Positions 25,484-34,969 of a stretch of 64,000 nt of DNA are shown in pieces. How positions within the stretch are numbered: the stretch's first letter is position 1; each line of letters starts with the position of its first letter. The notes under the pieces are model-generated. The model made no database searches and was not told where the DNA came from. It worked only from the letters and a program-made list of their open reading frames with translations. Made by a program: the position numbers and the translations under genes. Source of the DNA: Lachnospiraceae bacterium. Its GTDB lineage: Bacteria > Bacillota > Clostridia > Lachnospirales > Lachnospiraceae. Location: positions 92,312 through 156,311 of the forward strand of contig CAJTHM010000018.1 in the NCBI GenBank assembly GCA_910576125.1. The letters are read 5' to 3'.

Positions 25484-27358
25484 ATGGAGACAAGGAATTT
25501 CTCGAAGATTCCTCTGAATCGAATTATCGCATTGGTGCTGATGGATATCATGTGCATTATCGTGACATCCTTTGCGGCGCTGTATATTCGGTATGAATTT
25601 AGTTTCAGCAGCATAGATCCTTTTTTCATGCAGAGCTATGAGAACACCATGGTGCCCAACGTCCTGCTGACCCTGTTCTTTTTTGTCATCTGGAAACTGT
25701 ACAAAAGCGTGTGGCGTTATGCCAGCGCCAATGAGCTGATCAATATCATCCTGGCTGCGACCTGTGCGGCTATAGGTCAGCTGCTTTACTGCACAGCCTC
25801 CGGCAACAGGATGCCGAGAAGCTACTATGTGCTTTACTGGTTCCTGCTGACCACGGCCACCTGCTGCATCCGGTTCGGATACCGTATCCTGCGGATTATC
25901 AATAATAAGCGGGCCAGTATGGTGGAACGGAAACAGAAAGTCAGCACCATGATCATCGGTGCGGGCGCGGCCTGCAACATGATTCTCAAGGAGCTGGAGA
26001 ACAGTCAGTATCTGAATCTGTGCGCGAGATGCATCATTGACGACCAGCCGGGCTGCCATGGAAAGCTGATGCGGGGCGTCCCCATTGTGGGGGGCAGGGA
26101 CTGTATCCTGGACGCGGTGATTCAGTATGGAATCGATGAGATTATCTTCGCAATTCCGTCTGCCAATAACAAGACGAAAAAAGAAATCCTGGATATCTGT
26201 AAGGAATCCGGGTGTAAGCTGCGGACAGTTCCCGGTACTTATCAGCTGATCAATGGGGATGTGTCCGTGTCTGCGTTGAAAGAAGTGGAGATAGAAGATC
26301 TCCTGGGGCGGGAGCCCATTCAGATTAATTCCGAGGAGGTTCTGGGCTATGTCAGTGACCGGGTGGTGCTGGTCACAGGGGGCGGCGGCTCCATCGGAGG
26401 AGAGCTGTGCAGACAGATTGCCGCCCATCACCCCAGACAGATGATTATACTGGATATTTATGAGAACAATGCCTATGAGGTGCAGCAGGAGTTGATGCGG
26501 CAGTATCCGGAGCTGAATCTGGTGGTGCTCATCGGGTCTGTGCGCAATACCAGCCGGGTGAATTCGGTTTTTGAGACATACCGGCCTGAAATCGTGTACC
26601 ATGCGGCGGCTCACAAGCATGTGCCCTTGATGGAGGACAGCCCTAATGAAGCGATTAAGAACAATGTCATGGGTACCTGGAAGATTGCCACGGCGGCGGA
26701 CAGGTACGGTGCGGACAGATTTGTGCTGATATCTACGGATAAGGCGGTGAACCCCACCAATGTCATGGGCGCTTCCAAGCGTATCTGTGAGATGATCATC
26801 CAGATGATGAATCAGAGGTCGAAGACAAATTATGTGGCGGTGCGGTTCGGAAATGTGCTGGGGAGTAATGGCAGCGTGATTCCTCTGTTCAAGCAGCAGA
26901 TTGCGGAGGGCGGCCCTGTAACGGTGACTGACCCGGAAATCATCCGCTATTTCATGACCATCCCTGAGGCAGTGTCTCTGGTGCTGCAGGCGGGAGCCTA
27001 CGCGAAAGGCGGGGAGATTTTTGTCCTGGATATGGGAGAGCCGGTGAAGATTCTGGATTTGGCCGTGAACCTGATCAAGCTCTCGGGATATCGGCCCGGG
27101 GAGGATATCGAAATTAAGTTTACCGGGCTGCGTCCGGGAGAGAAGATGTACGAGGAGCTGCTGATAGAGCAGGAAGAACTGGAGAAGACGGCGAACCGGA
27201 TGATTTTTGTCGAAAGACCGGTCGGATTCGATGCGGCTGTTTTTGAAAGGCAGCTGGAGAAGCTGATAACCGCGGCGAAAAAGGAATCCTCGGATATCAG
27301 GAGTGAGATTCGGGAGATTGTGGGCACCTATCATGCGGACGGTGAGGATGTGGAATGA
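25484..27358 (+). CDS. UDP-GlcNAc 4,6-dehydratase, membrane-bound (PglF/CapD type)
   Basis: 624 residues. Four N-terminal membrane helices (about 10-130) and a linking Rossmann domain are followed by an SDR catalytic domain (from about 290). The SDR carries the NAD site VLVTGGGGSIGGEL and the signature STDKAVNPTNVMGASKR, in which Met replaces the usual catalytic Tyr, as known for PglF/FlaA1. The family converts UDP-GlcNAc to its 4-keto-6-deoxy derivative. ATG 25484 has GAGAGG nine bases upstream; a GTG at 25478 is too close. Overlaps the next gene by ATGA. Confidence 0.9.
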   Translation: METRNFSKIPLNRIIALVLMDIMCIIVTSFAALYIRYEFSFSSIDPFFMQSYENTMVPNVLLTLFFFVIWKLYKSVWRYASANELINIILAATCAAIGQLLYCTASGNRMPRSYYVLYWFLLTTATCCIRFGYRILRIINNKRASMVERKQKVSTMIIGAGAACNMILKELENSQYLNLCARCIIDDQPGCHGKLMRGVPIVGGRDCILDAVIQYGIDEIIFAIPSANNKTKKEILDICKESGCKLRTVPGTYQLINGDVSVSALKEVEIEDLLGREPIQINSEEVLGYVSDRVVLVTGGGGSIGGELCRQIAAHHPRQMIILDIYENNAYEVQQELMRQYPELNLVVLIGSVRNTSRVNSVFETYRPEIVYHAAAHKHVPLMEDSPNEAIKNNVMGTWKIATAADRYGADRFVLISTDKAVNPTNVMGASKRICEMIIQMMNQRSKTNYVAVRFGNVLGSNGSVIPLFKQQIAEGGPVTVTDPEIIRYFMTIPEAVSLVLQAGAYAKGGEIFVLDMGEPVKILDLAVNLIKLSGYRPGEDIEIKFTGLRPGEKMYEELLIEQEELEKTANRMIFVERPVGFDAAVFERQLEKLITAAKKESSDIRSEIREIVGTYHADGEDVE

Positions 27359-28239
27359 AGAGAGTGTTGATTACCGGGGCAGGCAGCTATATCGGCACTG
27401 CCTTTGAAAACTGGATAGCCGGGCATTCCTCCCAGGTTGTGACCAAGACGCTGGACATGAAGGGCGAGGCATGGCGGGAGCATGATTTTCATGGATATGA
27501 CAGCGTTTTCCATGTGGCGGGGCTGGCCCACGCGGATGTGGGAAATGTCTCGGAGGAGCGCAGGCAGCTTTACTATAAGGTGAACTGTGATCTGGCCGTG
27601 GAGTGCGCCGGGAAAGCGAAAGCAGAGGGCGTCAGGCAGTTCATCTTCATGAGCAGCATCATTATATACGGAGAAAGCGCCGGAATCGGAAAGCGGAAAG
27701 TGATTACCAGAGATACGCTTCCAAGTCCGGCTAATTTTTATGGAGACAGCAAGCTCCAGGCGGAGAAAGGATTGGAGGCGCTGGACGGCGATGAATTCAG
27801 GGTGGTGATTCTGCGGCCTCCCATGATATATGGAAAAGGCTCCAAGGGCAATTATCCGCTTCTGGCGAAGCTGGCGGTGAAGCTCCCCTTTTTCCCTAAG
27901 GAGGATAATCAGCGGAGCATGCTCTATATCGGAAATCTGTGCAGATTCGTGGAGCTGATGGTGGAGAATGGGGAGCGGGGCGTCTTTTATCCCCAGAACA
28001 GAGAATATGTGCGCACTGCGGATATGGTGGCGGCCATTGCGGCGGAGCATGGGAAGCGGATGCGCCTGACCTGCGTCTTTCATCCGGCTCTGGTGCTTTT
28101 GGGCAAAATCGGGGGAAAGCTCGGGACGCTTACGGACAAGGCCTTTGGAAGTATTGTCTATGAGAAAGAGATGAGCGAGTACAAAGAGGAATACAGGGTG
28201 TATGGGTTTGAGGAATCCGTGCATCTGACGGAGAGTTGA
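27355..28239 (+). CDS. NAD-dependent sugar epimerase/reductase (SDR)
   Basis: A 294-residue extended SDR. GAGSYIGTAFENW is the NAD(P)-binding glycine motif, SSIIIYGES is the strand with the catalytic Ser, and the YGDSKLQAE segment is the YxxxK site. It is coupled by ATGA to the 4,6-dehydratase. Reduction of UDP-4-keto-6-deoxy-GlcNAc to UDP-QuiNAc or UDP-FucNAc is therefore the likely job (inference from context; a 4-epimerase is the alternative). Confidence 0.82.
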   Translation: MKRVLITGAGSYIGTAFENWIAGHSSQVVTKTLDMKGEAWREHDFHGYDSVFHVAGLAHADVGNVSEERRQLYYKVNCDLAVECAGKAKAEGVRQFIFMSSIIIYGESAGIGKRKVITRDTLPSPANFYGDSKLQAEKGLEALDGDEFRVVILRPPMIYGKGSKGNYPLLAKLAVKLPFFPKEDNQRSMLYIGNLCRFVELMVENGERGVFYPQNREYVRTADMVAAIAAEHGKRMRLTCVFHPALVLLGKIGGKLGTLTDKAFGSIVYEKEMSEYKEEYRVYGFEESVHLTES

Positions 28240-28240
28240 T

Positions 28241-28984
28241 ATGCTAAAGACAGTGAGCATAGTGACCGTAACCTACAACAGCGAGAGGGCCCTTGGCGTC
28301 ACCATGGAATCGGTGCTGAACCAGAGCTATTCCGGGATAGAATATCTGATTATCGACGGCGCGTCTTCGGACGGCACTGTGGCGCTGGCGGAAAGCTATA
28401 GAGAGCGGATGGAGCGGAGAGGGATTTGCCTCCGCATCGTTTCGGAGAGGGACGGCGGTATTTATGACGCCATGAATAAGGGGATTCGCCTGGCTGCCGG
28501 GGATGTAATCGGGATTCTGAACAGTGACGACTGGTATGAGAAGGATACTGTGGAGACGGTGGTGAGGGAGTTTGAAAGGGGCGGGTGCGACCTGCTTTTT
28601 TCTGATATCAGGCTGCACAAGGCGGATGGCAGCAGCTTTGTGAAAAAGGCAAGACTGCGCAGATTTCAGACTTCCAGGGACTGGAACCATCCTACTATGT
28701 TTGTGAGAGCTGATGTGTATAAGGGACATCCTTTCAGGAATCTGGGGATTCATGACGACTATGGGTGTTATCTGCAGCTTGTCGGGGAGGGGTACCGCGT
28801 CAGGATTTTGGACAAGGTGCTGGCCAATTTCCGTATGGGCGGGGTCAGCAACCGCAAGAACCTAAAGGAGGCTCTGGGGAGAATTCGGGACAGGTATCGG
28901 TACTGCTATCGGGTGAATGGGTATAGCAGGTGGTATCTGGCGGAATGTGTGGCTATTGAGGCGGCGAAGATGATTCTGGGATAG
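28241..28984 (+). CDS. Family 2 glycosyltransferase (WcaA-like)
   Basis: 247 residues. VSIVTVTYNSERALGVTMES, the conserved LIIDGASSDGT and SERDGGIYDAMNKGIRLAAGDVIGILNSDDWY form a textbook small GT2 enzyme with its DXD represented by NSDD. ATG 28241 follows the previous stop closely. Adds one residue of the repeat; specificity unknown. Confidence 0.88.
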   Translation: MLKTVSIVTVTYNSERALGVTMESVLNQSYSGIEYLIIDGASSDGTVALAESYRERMERRGICLRIVSERDGGIYDAMNKGIRLAAGDVIGILNSDDWYEKDTVETVVREFERGGCDLLFSDIRLHKADGSSFVKKARLRRFQTSRDWNHPTMFVRADVYKGHPFRNLGIHDDYGCYLQLVGEGYRVRILDKVLANFRMGGVSNRKNLKEALGRIRDRYRYCYRVNGYSRWYLAECVAIEAAKMILG

Positions 28985-29065
28985 CTTTGGGGCAGTTGTT
29001 TTGGCGATATATTTGAGAAGAGGCTTTTCGCGGGCTGGCGGTTTTGGCTAGGGAGATAGAAGAAA

Positions 29066-30286
29066 ATGAAAGTATTACAGATTAACAGTCATTATAATCA
29101 GGGCGGAGCGGCCAGAATCGTGGCCTGCATCCACAGGCAGCTCCTGGCGGAGGGGGAGGAGTGCTATGTGGCGTTCGGGAGGGGAAAGATGCCCCGGGAG
29201 ACCAACATCTACCGCTTTGACAATGATGCGGATATCTACTTTTCCGCTTTTCTGAGCAGGTTTGCCGGGATAAACGGGTGGTGGAACCGCCGGGCCACCA
29301 GGCGTCTGATTCATTTTATGGAAGAAATACGGCCGGATGTGGTTCACATGCATGCGCTCCACGGCTACTATCTGAATTTTCCGATGCTTTTTGAGTATAT
29401 CAACAGTCATGATATTCCATGTGTGTGGACTTTTCATGACTGTCATGCTTTTACCGGGAATTGCGGATATCATTTTCAATGTGACCGCTGGCGGACAGGC
29501 TGCGGAAGCTGTCGGCAGTTGGGCGGATATCCGAAAAGCCAGTTTTTTGATTTCACTGCTTTTATGTGGAGGAGGAAGAAAGAACTGTTCACGGCAGGCG
29601 GTAAGAAAATAATCGTCACGCCGTCCGAATGGCTGACAAATGAGGTGAAGAAATCCTTTTTGAAGCAGTATCCCTGTGTCACTGTAAGGAATGGTATTGA
29701 TGTGGAGCATACTTTTTTCCCGAGAGACAGGATGAAATGTCGGGAAAAATACGGATATGGGGCGGAAGAGAAGCTGGTGCTGGGCATTGCCGTGGGCTAC
29801 AGTGACCCGAGAAAGGGCGCGGAATATATCATTCAAACGGCGAGAGACCTTGAGGGGGAAGCGAAAGTCATTTTGATAGGATGGGAGACGAAGAATGACG
29901 CTATGCTGGCGGAGTGCGGGAATGTCGTTCCGCTGCCGGCCACGGACAGTGCGGAGATGCTGGCGGAATACTACAGCGCGGCAGACGTGTTCGTGCTGCC
30001 GTCCCTGGCGGAAAATTACGCCACCACGGCGCTGGAGGCCATGGCCTGCGGCACGCCGGTGGTGGGCTTTGGCGCAGGGGGGACGCCGGAGCAGCTGGCC
30101 GGCGGGAGAGGGATTGTGGTAAAGGCCGGTGACCAGAGGGCTTTTACGGATGCCGTGAGAAAGGCGCTGGATGAGGGGAGCGGACTGCTGCGGGGCAGGG
30201 AGCTGGCGGAGCGGATACAGGAGGAGAATTCTGTAACAGGGATGGCGGAAAGGTATCAGGAGATATATCGGAGCCTGTTGGCATGA
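29066..30286 (+). CDS. Family 4 glycosyltransferase
   Basis: 406 residues. The N-terminus MKVLQINSHYNQGGAARI resembles colanic-acid-type GT4 enzymes with the FHDCHAFTGNC segment. The donor half has GYSDPRKGAEYIIQTA and PSLAENYATTALEAMACGTPVVGF, with the EX7E motif complete. Overlaps the next frame by ATGA at 30283. The 80 bases before it hold no visible promoter. Confidence 0.9.
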   Translation: MKVLQINSHYNQGGAARIVACIHRQLLAEGEECYVAFGRGKMPRETNIYRFDNDADIYFSAFLSRFAGINGWWNRRATRRLIHFMEEIRPDVVHMHALHGYYLNFPMLFEYINSHDIPCVWTFHDCHAFTGNCGYHFQCDRWRTGCGSCRQLGGYPKSQFFDFTAFMWRRKKELFTAGGKKIIVTPSEWLTNEVKKSFLKQYPCVTVRNGIDVEHTFFPRDRMKCREKYGYGAEEKLVLGIAVGYSDPRKGAEYIIQTARDLEGEAKVILIGWETKNDAMLAECGNVVPLPATDSAEMLAEYYSAADVFVLPSLAENYATTALEAMACGTPVVGFGAGGTPEQLAGGRGIVVKAGDQRAFTDAVRKALDEGSGLLRGRELAERIQEENSVTGMAERYQEIYRSLLA

Positions 30287-30306
30287 GAGGCAGTGCGGAG
30301 GTTGGG

Positions 30307-31293
30307 ATGACGATATCTGTATGCATGGGAATCTATAACGGAGAAAAATATATCGAGAAGCAGCTGGATTCTATTTTCAGGCAGACCAGAAAGGCGGATG
30401 AGGTTATCCTCTGTGACGATTGCTCCACGGATGGGACAGTGGAGATTGTCCGGCGGTTTATAGAAAGGAACGGTCTGCAGGAAAGCTGGAGGCTGTATTG
30501 TAATAGAGAAAACAGGGGATATCCAGGGAATTTTTACTATGTAATGGGTCTGTGCACCGGGGACGTGGTATTCCCGGCGGATCAGGATGATGTCTGGGCG
30601 GAGACAAAGCTGGAGCGGATGTGCGCGGCATTGGAACGGCATCCGGAGGCGGCGGCTGTGGCATGTAAGTTCGGGCTGATGGATGGGGAGGGCGAGAAGA
30701 TTCATGCCGTGATGGCGCCTACCCATAGTCTGGAGACGGGAAAACTGCACAGGGTGGAGCTCCGGGAGATTTTCTATAAGTATCAATGGCCTGGGATGGT
30801 GCTGGCGTATCGGAATGGGTGGTATCGGGAGCGGAGAGAGGATGGCACAGAGGCGTATCGGATTCCCCATGATATCTTCCTCTGTGCCATGGCAGCGGAG
30901 GAGGGAGCCTTTTTTCAGTTGGATGAGGAACTGGCTTACCACCGGCGGCATGAGAGCAATACGGCAGCGGAAGAGCACCGGGTGGGGAGGCTGCTGGAGA
31001 AAGAGAGAAAACTTTGGGAGATAGAGAAGTATCTTGATATGCTCCGGGCGTTCCAGGGCGGGGAGGTATTGCGGACAGAAGAGGGGAAGCGGACTCTGCA
31101 GGAGAAGCTGAGTACGATGGAGGGGCGGCATGAGGCGCTGAAGTCCGGGAAGATGTGGATGGTGCTGCGGCGGGCTTTTCGGGACAGGCGGAATGTGCGG
31201 CTGGCTACGGTGGTTTGTGATTTGGTGATTGTGCGAGGGGAAAAGGGGAATGGAGAAAAAAGCAAAACTACCTGTCGGAATAGAAAATTTTGA
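30307..31293 (+). CDS. Family 2 glycosyltransferase (rhamnosyltransferase-like)
   Basis: About 328 residues from ATG 30307, which has GCGGAG six bases upstream; ATG 30283 overlaps the previous gene and is the alternative. MTISVCMGIYNGEKYIEKQLDSI, CDDCSTDGTV and PADQDDVWAETK (DXD) mark a rhamnosyltransferase-type GT2. The C-terminus runs 44 bases into the start of the decayed AAA gene downstream, so the last residues may have been altered by that junction. Last gene of the GC-rich glycan locus. Confidence 0.83.
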   Translation: MTISVCMGIYNGEKYIEKQLDSIFRQTRKADEVILCDDCSTDGTVEIVRRFIERNGLQESWRLYCNRENRGYPGNFYYVMGLCTGDVVFPADQDDVWAETKLERMCAALERHPEAAAVACKFGLMDGEGEKIHAVMAPTHSLETGKLHRVELREIFYKYQWPGMVLAYRNGWYRERREDGTEAYRIPHDIFLCAMAAEEGAFFQLDEELAYHRRHESNTAAEEHRVGRLLEKERKLWEIEKYLDMLRAFQGGEVLRTEEGKRTLQEKLSTMEGRHEALKSGKMWMVLRRAFRDRRNVRLATVVCDLVIVRGEKGNGEKSKTTCRNRKF

Positions 31294-32248
31294 AAAACTT
31301 AGGACAGAGAATTTCTACTATGTGGACAAGACAGGGCTGATAAAGGAATTGCTGGATAACTGGGGAGAAGTGAACCTATTCACTCGCCCCAGGCGCTTCG
31401 GCAAGTCTCTGAACATGAACATGTTGCGGTATTTCTTTGAATATGGCTGTAGGGCTGAAATCTTTGATGGGCTGGAAATCAGCAAGGAAAAAGCGTACTG
31501 TGAAAAATACATGGGGAAATTTCCGGTCATTTCCATCACATTAAAGGGAGTGGACGCAAGGGACTTTGAGGGGGCAAAAGATATGCTGCGCTCTATTATA
31601 GGAGATGAAGCCATGCGGTTCCAGTTCCTTTTGGGAATGTCGGATGTCTATTGTCCATGGGATGTCATCAACTATTGCAGAGAACTGCGGTTTGACAGGG
31701 AAGCTTATCCAAGGGCTTTTTGGATTAATACCAGCGGCAACGACAGCTGCTGCGGTGGAGGCGCAGTTTGGCGCATACTTGCGCAGGACAATCAGTATTT
31801 GGGATACTGCCGTAAGAAAGAACAGAAAAGAGAATTTTTACCAAGTATACTGCTGGGGCTGTTGGGACATCGGGAAGACTGGATTGTGACTTCCAACGCA
31901 GAATCCGGGGACGGATACAGTGACATTCTGGTAGAACTGGCGGAAGAGGGAATCGGTATCGTGACAGAGGTCAAATATGCGGAGGAGGGGCTGCTGGAGG
32001 CGGCTTGTACGGAGGCGTTGGTGCAGATAGCAAGAATGGATTATGATGCCTGGCTGCGACAGGACGGAATGGATACTATCATCAGATATCGAAAGGGTCG
32101 CTGCCTGTCCTGGGGGACATCAATCGGGAGCTCCTTATACTGGCTTTTGAGTTTCTTGGGGGAATGGCACTTGCGCTTGTTGGCGGCCTCCATGTCCCCC
32201 AACAGCATGTTCGGCTCTGCCTCTATGAACTCTGCAGGATGCCCTTGA
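31250..32248 (+). pseudogene. Decayed AAA-ATPase-like / PD-(D/E)XK protein gene
   Basis: The N-terminus (VGIENFEKLR, YYVDKTGLIKEL, RPRRFGKSLNMNM) is that of the AAA-ATPase-like PF09820 family. The frame then jumps from FQFLLG straight to VYCPWDVINYC, so about 150 residues with Walker B are missing. After NTSGND the family sequence continues in another frame (AAAVEAQFGAYLRRTISI, about 31737-31790). It returns to this frame at ILLGLLGHREDWIV and SDILVELAEEG with the nuclease-like EVKY. A few residues are also lost near RYRKGRC. The tail beyond about 32100 is antisense to an IS256 remnant. At least two deletions and frame changes make it a pseudogene; it stays open only by chance. Confidence 0.85.
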
Positions 32249-32306
32249 AGCCATCCTGCAGGAAAGCGTAGACGTCTGCCGCACTATGGATGCTATTATC
32301 ATAAAC
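32100..32306 (-). pseudogene. IS256-family transposase remnant (N-terminal region, frameshifted)
   Basis: Read leftward from 32306, the bases give SAADVYAFLQDGFKGILQ and, after a one-base shift, EFIEAEPNMLLGDMEA then KKLKSQYKELPIDVPQDRQ. This matches the conserved start of IS256/Mutator transposases (an E-A-E-[LM] segment, a G/D loop and the [IV]-x-[VI]-P-R-D-R block, here PQDR). The remaining transposase is missing. It lies between the decayed AAA gene and the 3' end of the DUF4276-like gene and marks an old insertion/deletion point. Confidence 0.62.
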
Positions 32307-33121
32307 TAAAGCGTCTGCAGACTTTGATAGCCATCTTTAAAAAAGAAAGAACAATTCTGCAGAATTGTTTTGGGGTTCACGCACTCCAACATGGCCCCTC
32401 CCTGCTTGTCTTTAGAATAGGAGATTGTCGGATGTTCTTTTTCTGGCATGTAATCTTCCAGGAAATCGATTTCCTGAAGCGCTCGTTGAATTTCTGCACT
32501 GAGTTTCCTATATTTTTCTTCAAAATAACCATATCTCTCAATACAATTTCTATATGTATCTGTCAAAATACTGTCATTCACATACTTGCGGAATTTTATA
32601 CTAAAGTATTCATTTTGACGCACTGTGTAGACATCTTTATATACATTGCCAAATCCGTTACGCCAATCTGCCAAAAACCATGCCTCTATTTCCGGTGCCG
32701 CATAAAAAAAGATGACAGGGATATCGGGGCGTATTTTATTCAAACGCTCTATGACCCTATTTTTAAAGCATTTCCAGCTATCCTCATCGATAATGCCTGT
32801 GCCGTCTTCCTGCACCGAAAGGAATCGTCCATCCTTGTCGTCCTCTATCAGAATAGCTTCATAGCCTTCCTCTTCAAATCGCTTTTTCCCTATAAATTCA
32901 GCCGCAAAGTCAATTAGTTTTTCTCCAGTCATTCCGTTTTGCTCTTTTAAAATTTGATGTTTATGCCTATCTTTGATAGCTCCTTTACTTTTTCTTGGTC
33001 CAATGGGACACAGCTGGATGTATTCAACTCCGTCATTTATTTTCCGCATAAACGACTTCATAGCGTTCAATTCTGTATAGCCTGCGGTAAAAAAACAGGC
33101 TACCCGCTTCTTTTCACTCAC
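32306..33121 (-). CDS. DUF4276/TOPRIM-like protein paired with an AAA ATPase (putative defence effector)
   Basis: 271 residues from a GTG at 33121-33119 that overlaps the ATPase stop (GTGA), with GGAGG upstream; the longer frame to 33178 lies inside the ATPase gene. RVACFFTAGYTELNAMKSF opens the protein. Acidic motifs LIEDDKDGR and the block PEIEAWFLADW are what one sees in DUF4276-type proteins, which are TOPRIM-like. Such proteins are coupled to OLD/AAA_21 ATPases in anti-phage pairs; membership in a named system cannot be claimed. The stop abuts an IS256 remnant, so a small C-terminal truncation is possible. Confidence 0.68.
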   Translation of the reverse strand: MSEKKRVACFFTAGYTELNAMKSFMRKINDGVEYIQLCPIGPRKSKGAIKDRHKHQILKEQNGMTGEKLIDFAAEFIGKKRFEEEGYEAILIEDDKDGRFLSVQEDGTGIIDEDSWKCFKNRVIERLNKIRPDIPVIFFYAAPEIEAWFLADWRNGFGNVYKDVYTVRQNEYFSIKFRKYVNDSILTDTYRNCIERYGYFEEKYRKLSAEIQRALQEIDFLEDYMPEKEHPTISYSKDKQGGAMLECVNPKTILQNCSFFFKDGYQSLQTL

Positions 33122-34374
33122 TGAGGCCACCCTCCAATCATCGGATCTCCTATGCGGTACAAATCGCCAAGCGTCCATTCCCCTAGCTCTGGCCTCATTT
33201 CTTCTATATCCAGCTTGCGCAGCGGAATTCTGCTAAGCGGGTCAAAGACAAATATCCCTACCTCGCCCAAAAGGAATCCATCTGTAAACTCATCCAAAAA
33301 ATCTGGCGAATGCGTGCTGATAAAGCACTGTTTAAAGCTTTGGCAACGCAATATCTCCTTTGCCAGCAATTTCTGCCATGCCGGATGGAGATTCATTTCC
33401 GGTTCGTCTATGGCGAGCATCGAAATGCCATTATGCTCTGGAAGATTCAGCATCAGCAATAGCAGTAGCAGATGAATCGTACCATCGCTAAGCTCCGATA
33501 AAGGGAAATAATATCCGTTCATTTTCAGTTCCATCCATATTTTCCCCCCGGCCTCGGGCACACGGATGTCTTCACAGGAATTTACAAGCTTTTTCAGCAC
33601 AGATAAATACTTATCCCTGAATCCCGGATCCATATTCATCGTATTCACAAAGACATTGACAAAGTTTGAGCCGTCCTTTTTCAGATAACTGCCGTCAGCC
33701 TGTTCATCCTGCATTTCACGGATGGCCGCAATATTAAATGCCGTGCAGGAATAGGAGAAAAAGCTGCGGAAGTATATGCGCATGGCTTCAAGCACATTGC
33801 GTATCTCATCGCGCACAAACGGCGTACTGAACAACTCTTTCTTCTCAAAGAAAAGATTGTCCATCTGCAGCAGCACCGATTCATATTTATTGACATCTGT
33901 ATACAGCCGTTTATTCTTTGCCCCTGTCATTCCTGCCGTTGAAAAGGCTCCGATTCCCGATTTAGGAGAATGGCACCGGAAAAAATTATATGGCACAAGA
34001 GCGCCCTCCCGCGCCTCGGAGCTGTCTAAGGATTCCTCCGCAATATAGTTTTCCTCTCTTTTTTTGCCAACATTCGCACAGAGCGTGTAAACAACCGAAC
34101 GCCCTTTCAGCAGCTCAAGATTCCAGACAAATCGAAACGATGAGTCATGGGCATGCCTGTCTACAGCAGTATTCCATCCGTTTCGCTTCAATTCTGACAA
34201 AAATCCTGTTGTCTCCGTTTTCGGATTGCTCACCATATTAGCCGCAAAAGACAATGCCCTGATAAAATTGCTCTTTCCTGCATTGTTCGCACCAATCAGT
34301 ATATTTATCTTTGCAAATTCCAGATCTTCGCAAAAGACATTCCGAAAATTTCTACATGAAAAACTACGAATCAT
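33118..34374 (-). CDS. AAA_21-type (ABC/SMC-like) ATPase
   Basis: 418 residues. Walker A IGANNAGKSNFIRAL lies near residue 28, the signature region ELSDGTIHLLLLL near 325, Walker B MLAIDEPEMNLHPAWQ near 350 and the H-loop STHSPDFLDEF near 380. These are OLD/RloA-type ATPases that sense or restrain a partner effector. ATG 34372-34374 with GGAG about ten bases upstream. Co-directional and overlapping with the DUF4276-like gene, so the two form a module. Confidence 0.85.
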   Translation of the reverse strand: MIRSFSCRNFRNVFCEDLEFAKINILIGANNAGKSNFIRALSFAANMVSNPKTETTGFLSELKRNGWNTAVDRHAHDSSFRFVWNLELLKGRSVVYTLCANVGKKREENYIAEESLDSSEAREGALVPYNFFRCHSPKSGIGAFSTAGMTGAKNKRLYTDVNKYESVLLQMDNLFFEKKELFSTPFVRDEIRNVLEAMRIYFRSFFSYSCTAFNIAAIREMQDEQADGSYLKKDGSNFVNVFVNTMNMDPGFRDKYLSVLKKLVNSCEDIRVPEAGGKIWMELKMNGYYFPLSELSDGTIHLLLLLLMLNLPEHNGISMLAIDEPEMNLHPAWQKLLAKEILRCQSFKQCFISTHSPDFLDEFTDGFLLGEVGIFVFDPLSRIPLRKLDIEEMRPELGEWTLGDLYRIGDPMIGGWPQ

Positions 34375-34483
34375 ACGATTTGCTCTCCATATTCTTTGAC
34401 CAGTTTTTGGCTCTGCTTGTATAGTTTAACATAATTCTGTTCTGGTTAGCAACATTATTTTCGCTCAAACTTCAATAAGTCTT

Positions 34484-34513
34484 TTGGCTATGTCTTGAAA
34501 AATCTGCTATAAT
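34484..34513 (+). promoter_or_regulatory. Likely promoter before the transposase fragment
   Basis: TTGGCT (34484-34489), an 18-base spacer and consensus TATAAT (34508-34513), with an ATG at 34554. The 179-base stretch 34375-34553 also has to hold the leftward promoter of the ATPase gene, for which TTGCTA-18-TAAACT read leftward is only a weak match. Confidence 0.45.
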
Positions 34514-34553
34514 AAATGGGGGATTCCCTATGATAGCATAGCAGAGGTGGCTT

Positions 34554-34967
34554 ATGATACAGATTTGCCAGAAAGATAAGGAAAAGGTTTACGAAGCGAT
34601 ACGCACAGGAAAAATAGATGCAGCGGAAATGTCATTTCCCAACCTGATAGATGACATCATCCTTACGATGAAAAGACGGGGGATTACAGATTCCCTCGCC
34701 CAGGCCATGCCGGACAAGCGCAGGGATAACAGCCATATCCCTTTCGGCATCCTGCTGTGCCTTGCTGTTGCAGCCAAGCCCAAACACAAGACCAGCCTGA
34801 CGGATGTCCCTTTCGCAGTGACGGAGGCGGAGCTGCTGGCTGAACTGGGCTGGAACCTCTGGGATAATGAACGGGATGTGAATGAGAGGCTTTTTTCGGA
34901 GGGCGTGATGCGTAAGCTCCTTGCGAAATACAGCAGTGGGGAATGGGTCTCTTGGACTGTATTATAA
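34554..34967 (+). pseudogene. N-terminal fragment of a transposase
   Basis: 137 residues. The block MPDKRRDNSHIPFGILL and the AELGWNLWDNERDVNERLFSEG segment look like the N-terminal part of a clostridial transposase family of several hundred residues. It stops after KYSSGEWVS, where the family would continue into its catalytic domain. The frame ends three bases before the GtrA gene. Identification rests on recalled similarity, so it could also be a small protein of unknown role. It marks the right side of the ATPase/DUF4276 island. Confidence 0.5.
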
Positions 34968-34969
34968 AC

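Noticed and set aside
25373..27334. 653-codon open frame on the minus strand
   Set aside because: Antisense to the PglF-type dehydratase along its whole length; no domain and no ribosome binding site.
24844..28239. Protein N-glycosylation (Pgl) system
   Set aside because: PglC- and PglF-like proteins are present, but no PglB-type oligosaccharyltransferase, PglK flippase or aminotransferase PglE is seen. A polysaccharide role is the more economical reading.
32324..32917. 197-codon plus-strand frame rich in Phe and Ile
   Set aside because: Antisense of the DUF4276-like gene, whose GTGA coupling to the ATPase and family motifs are convincing.
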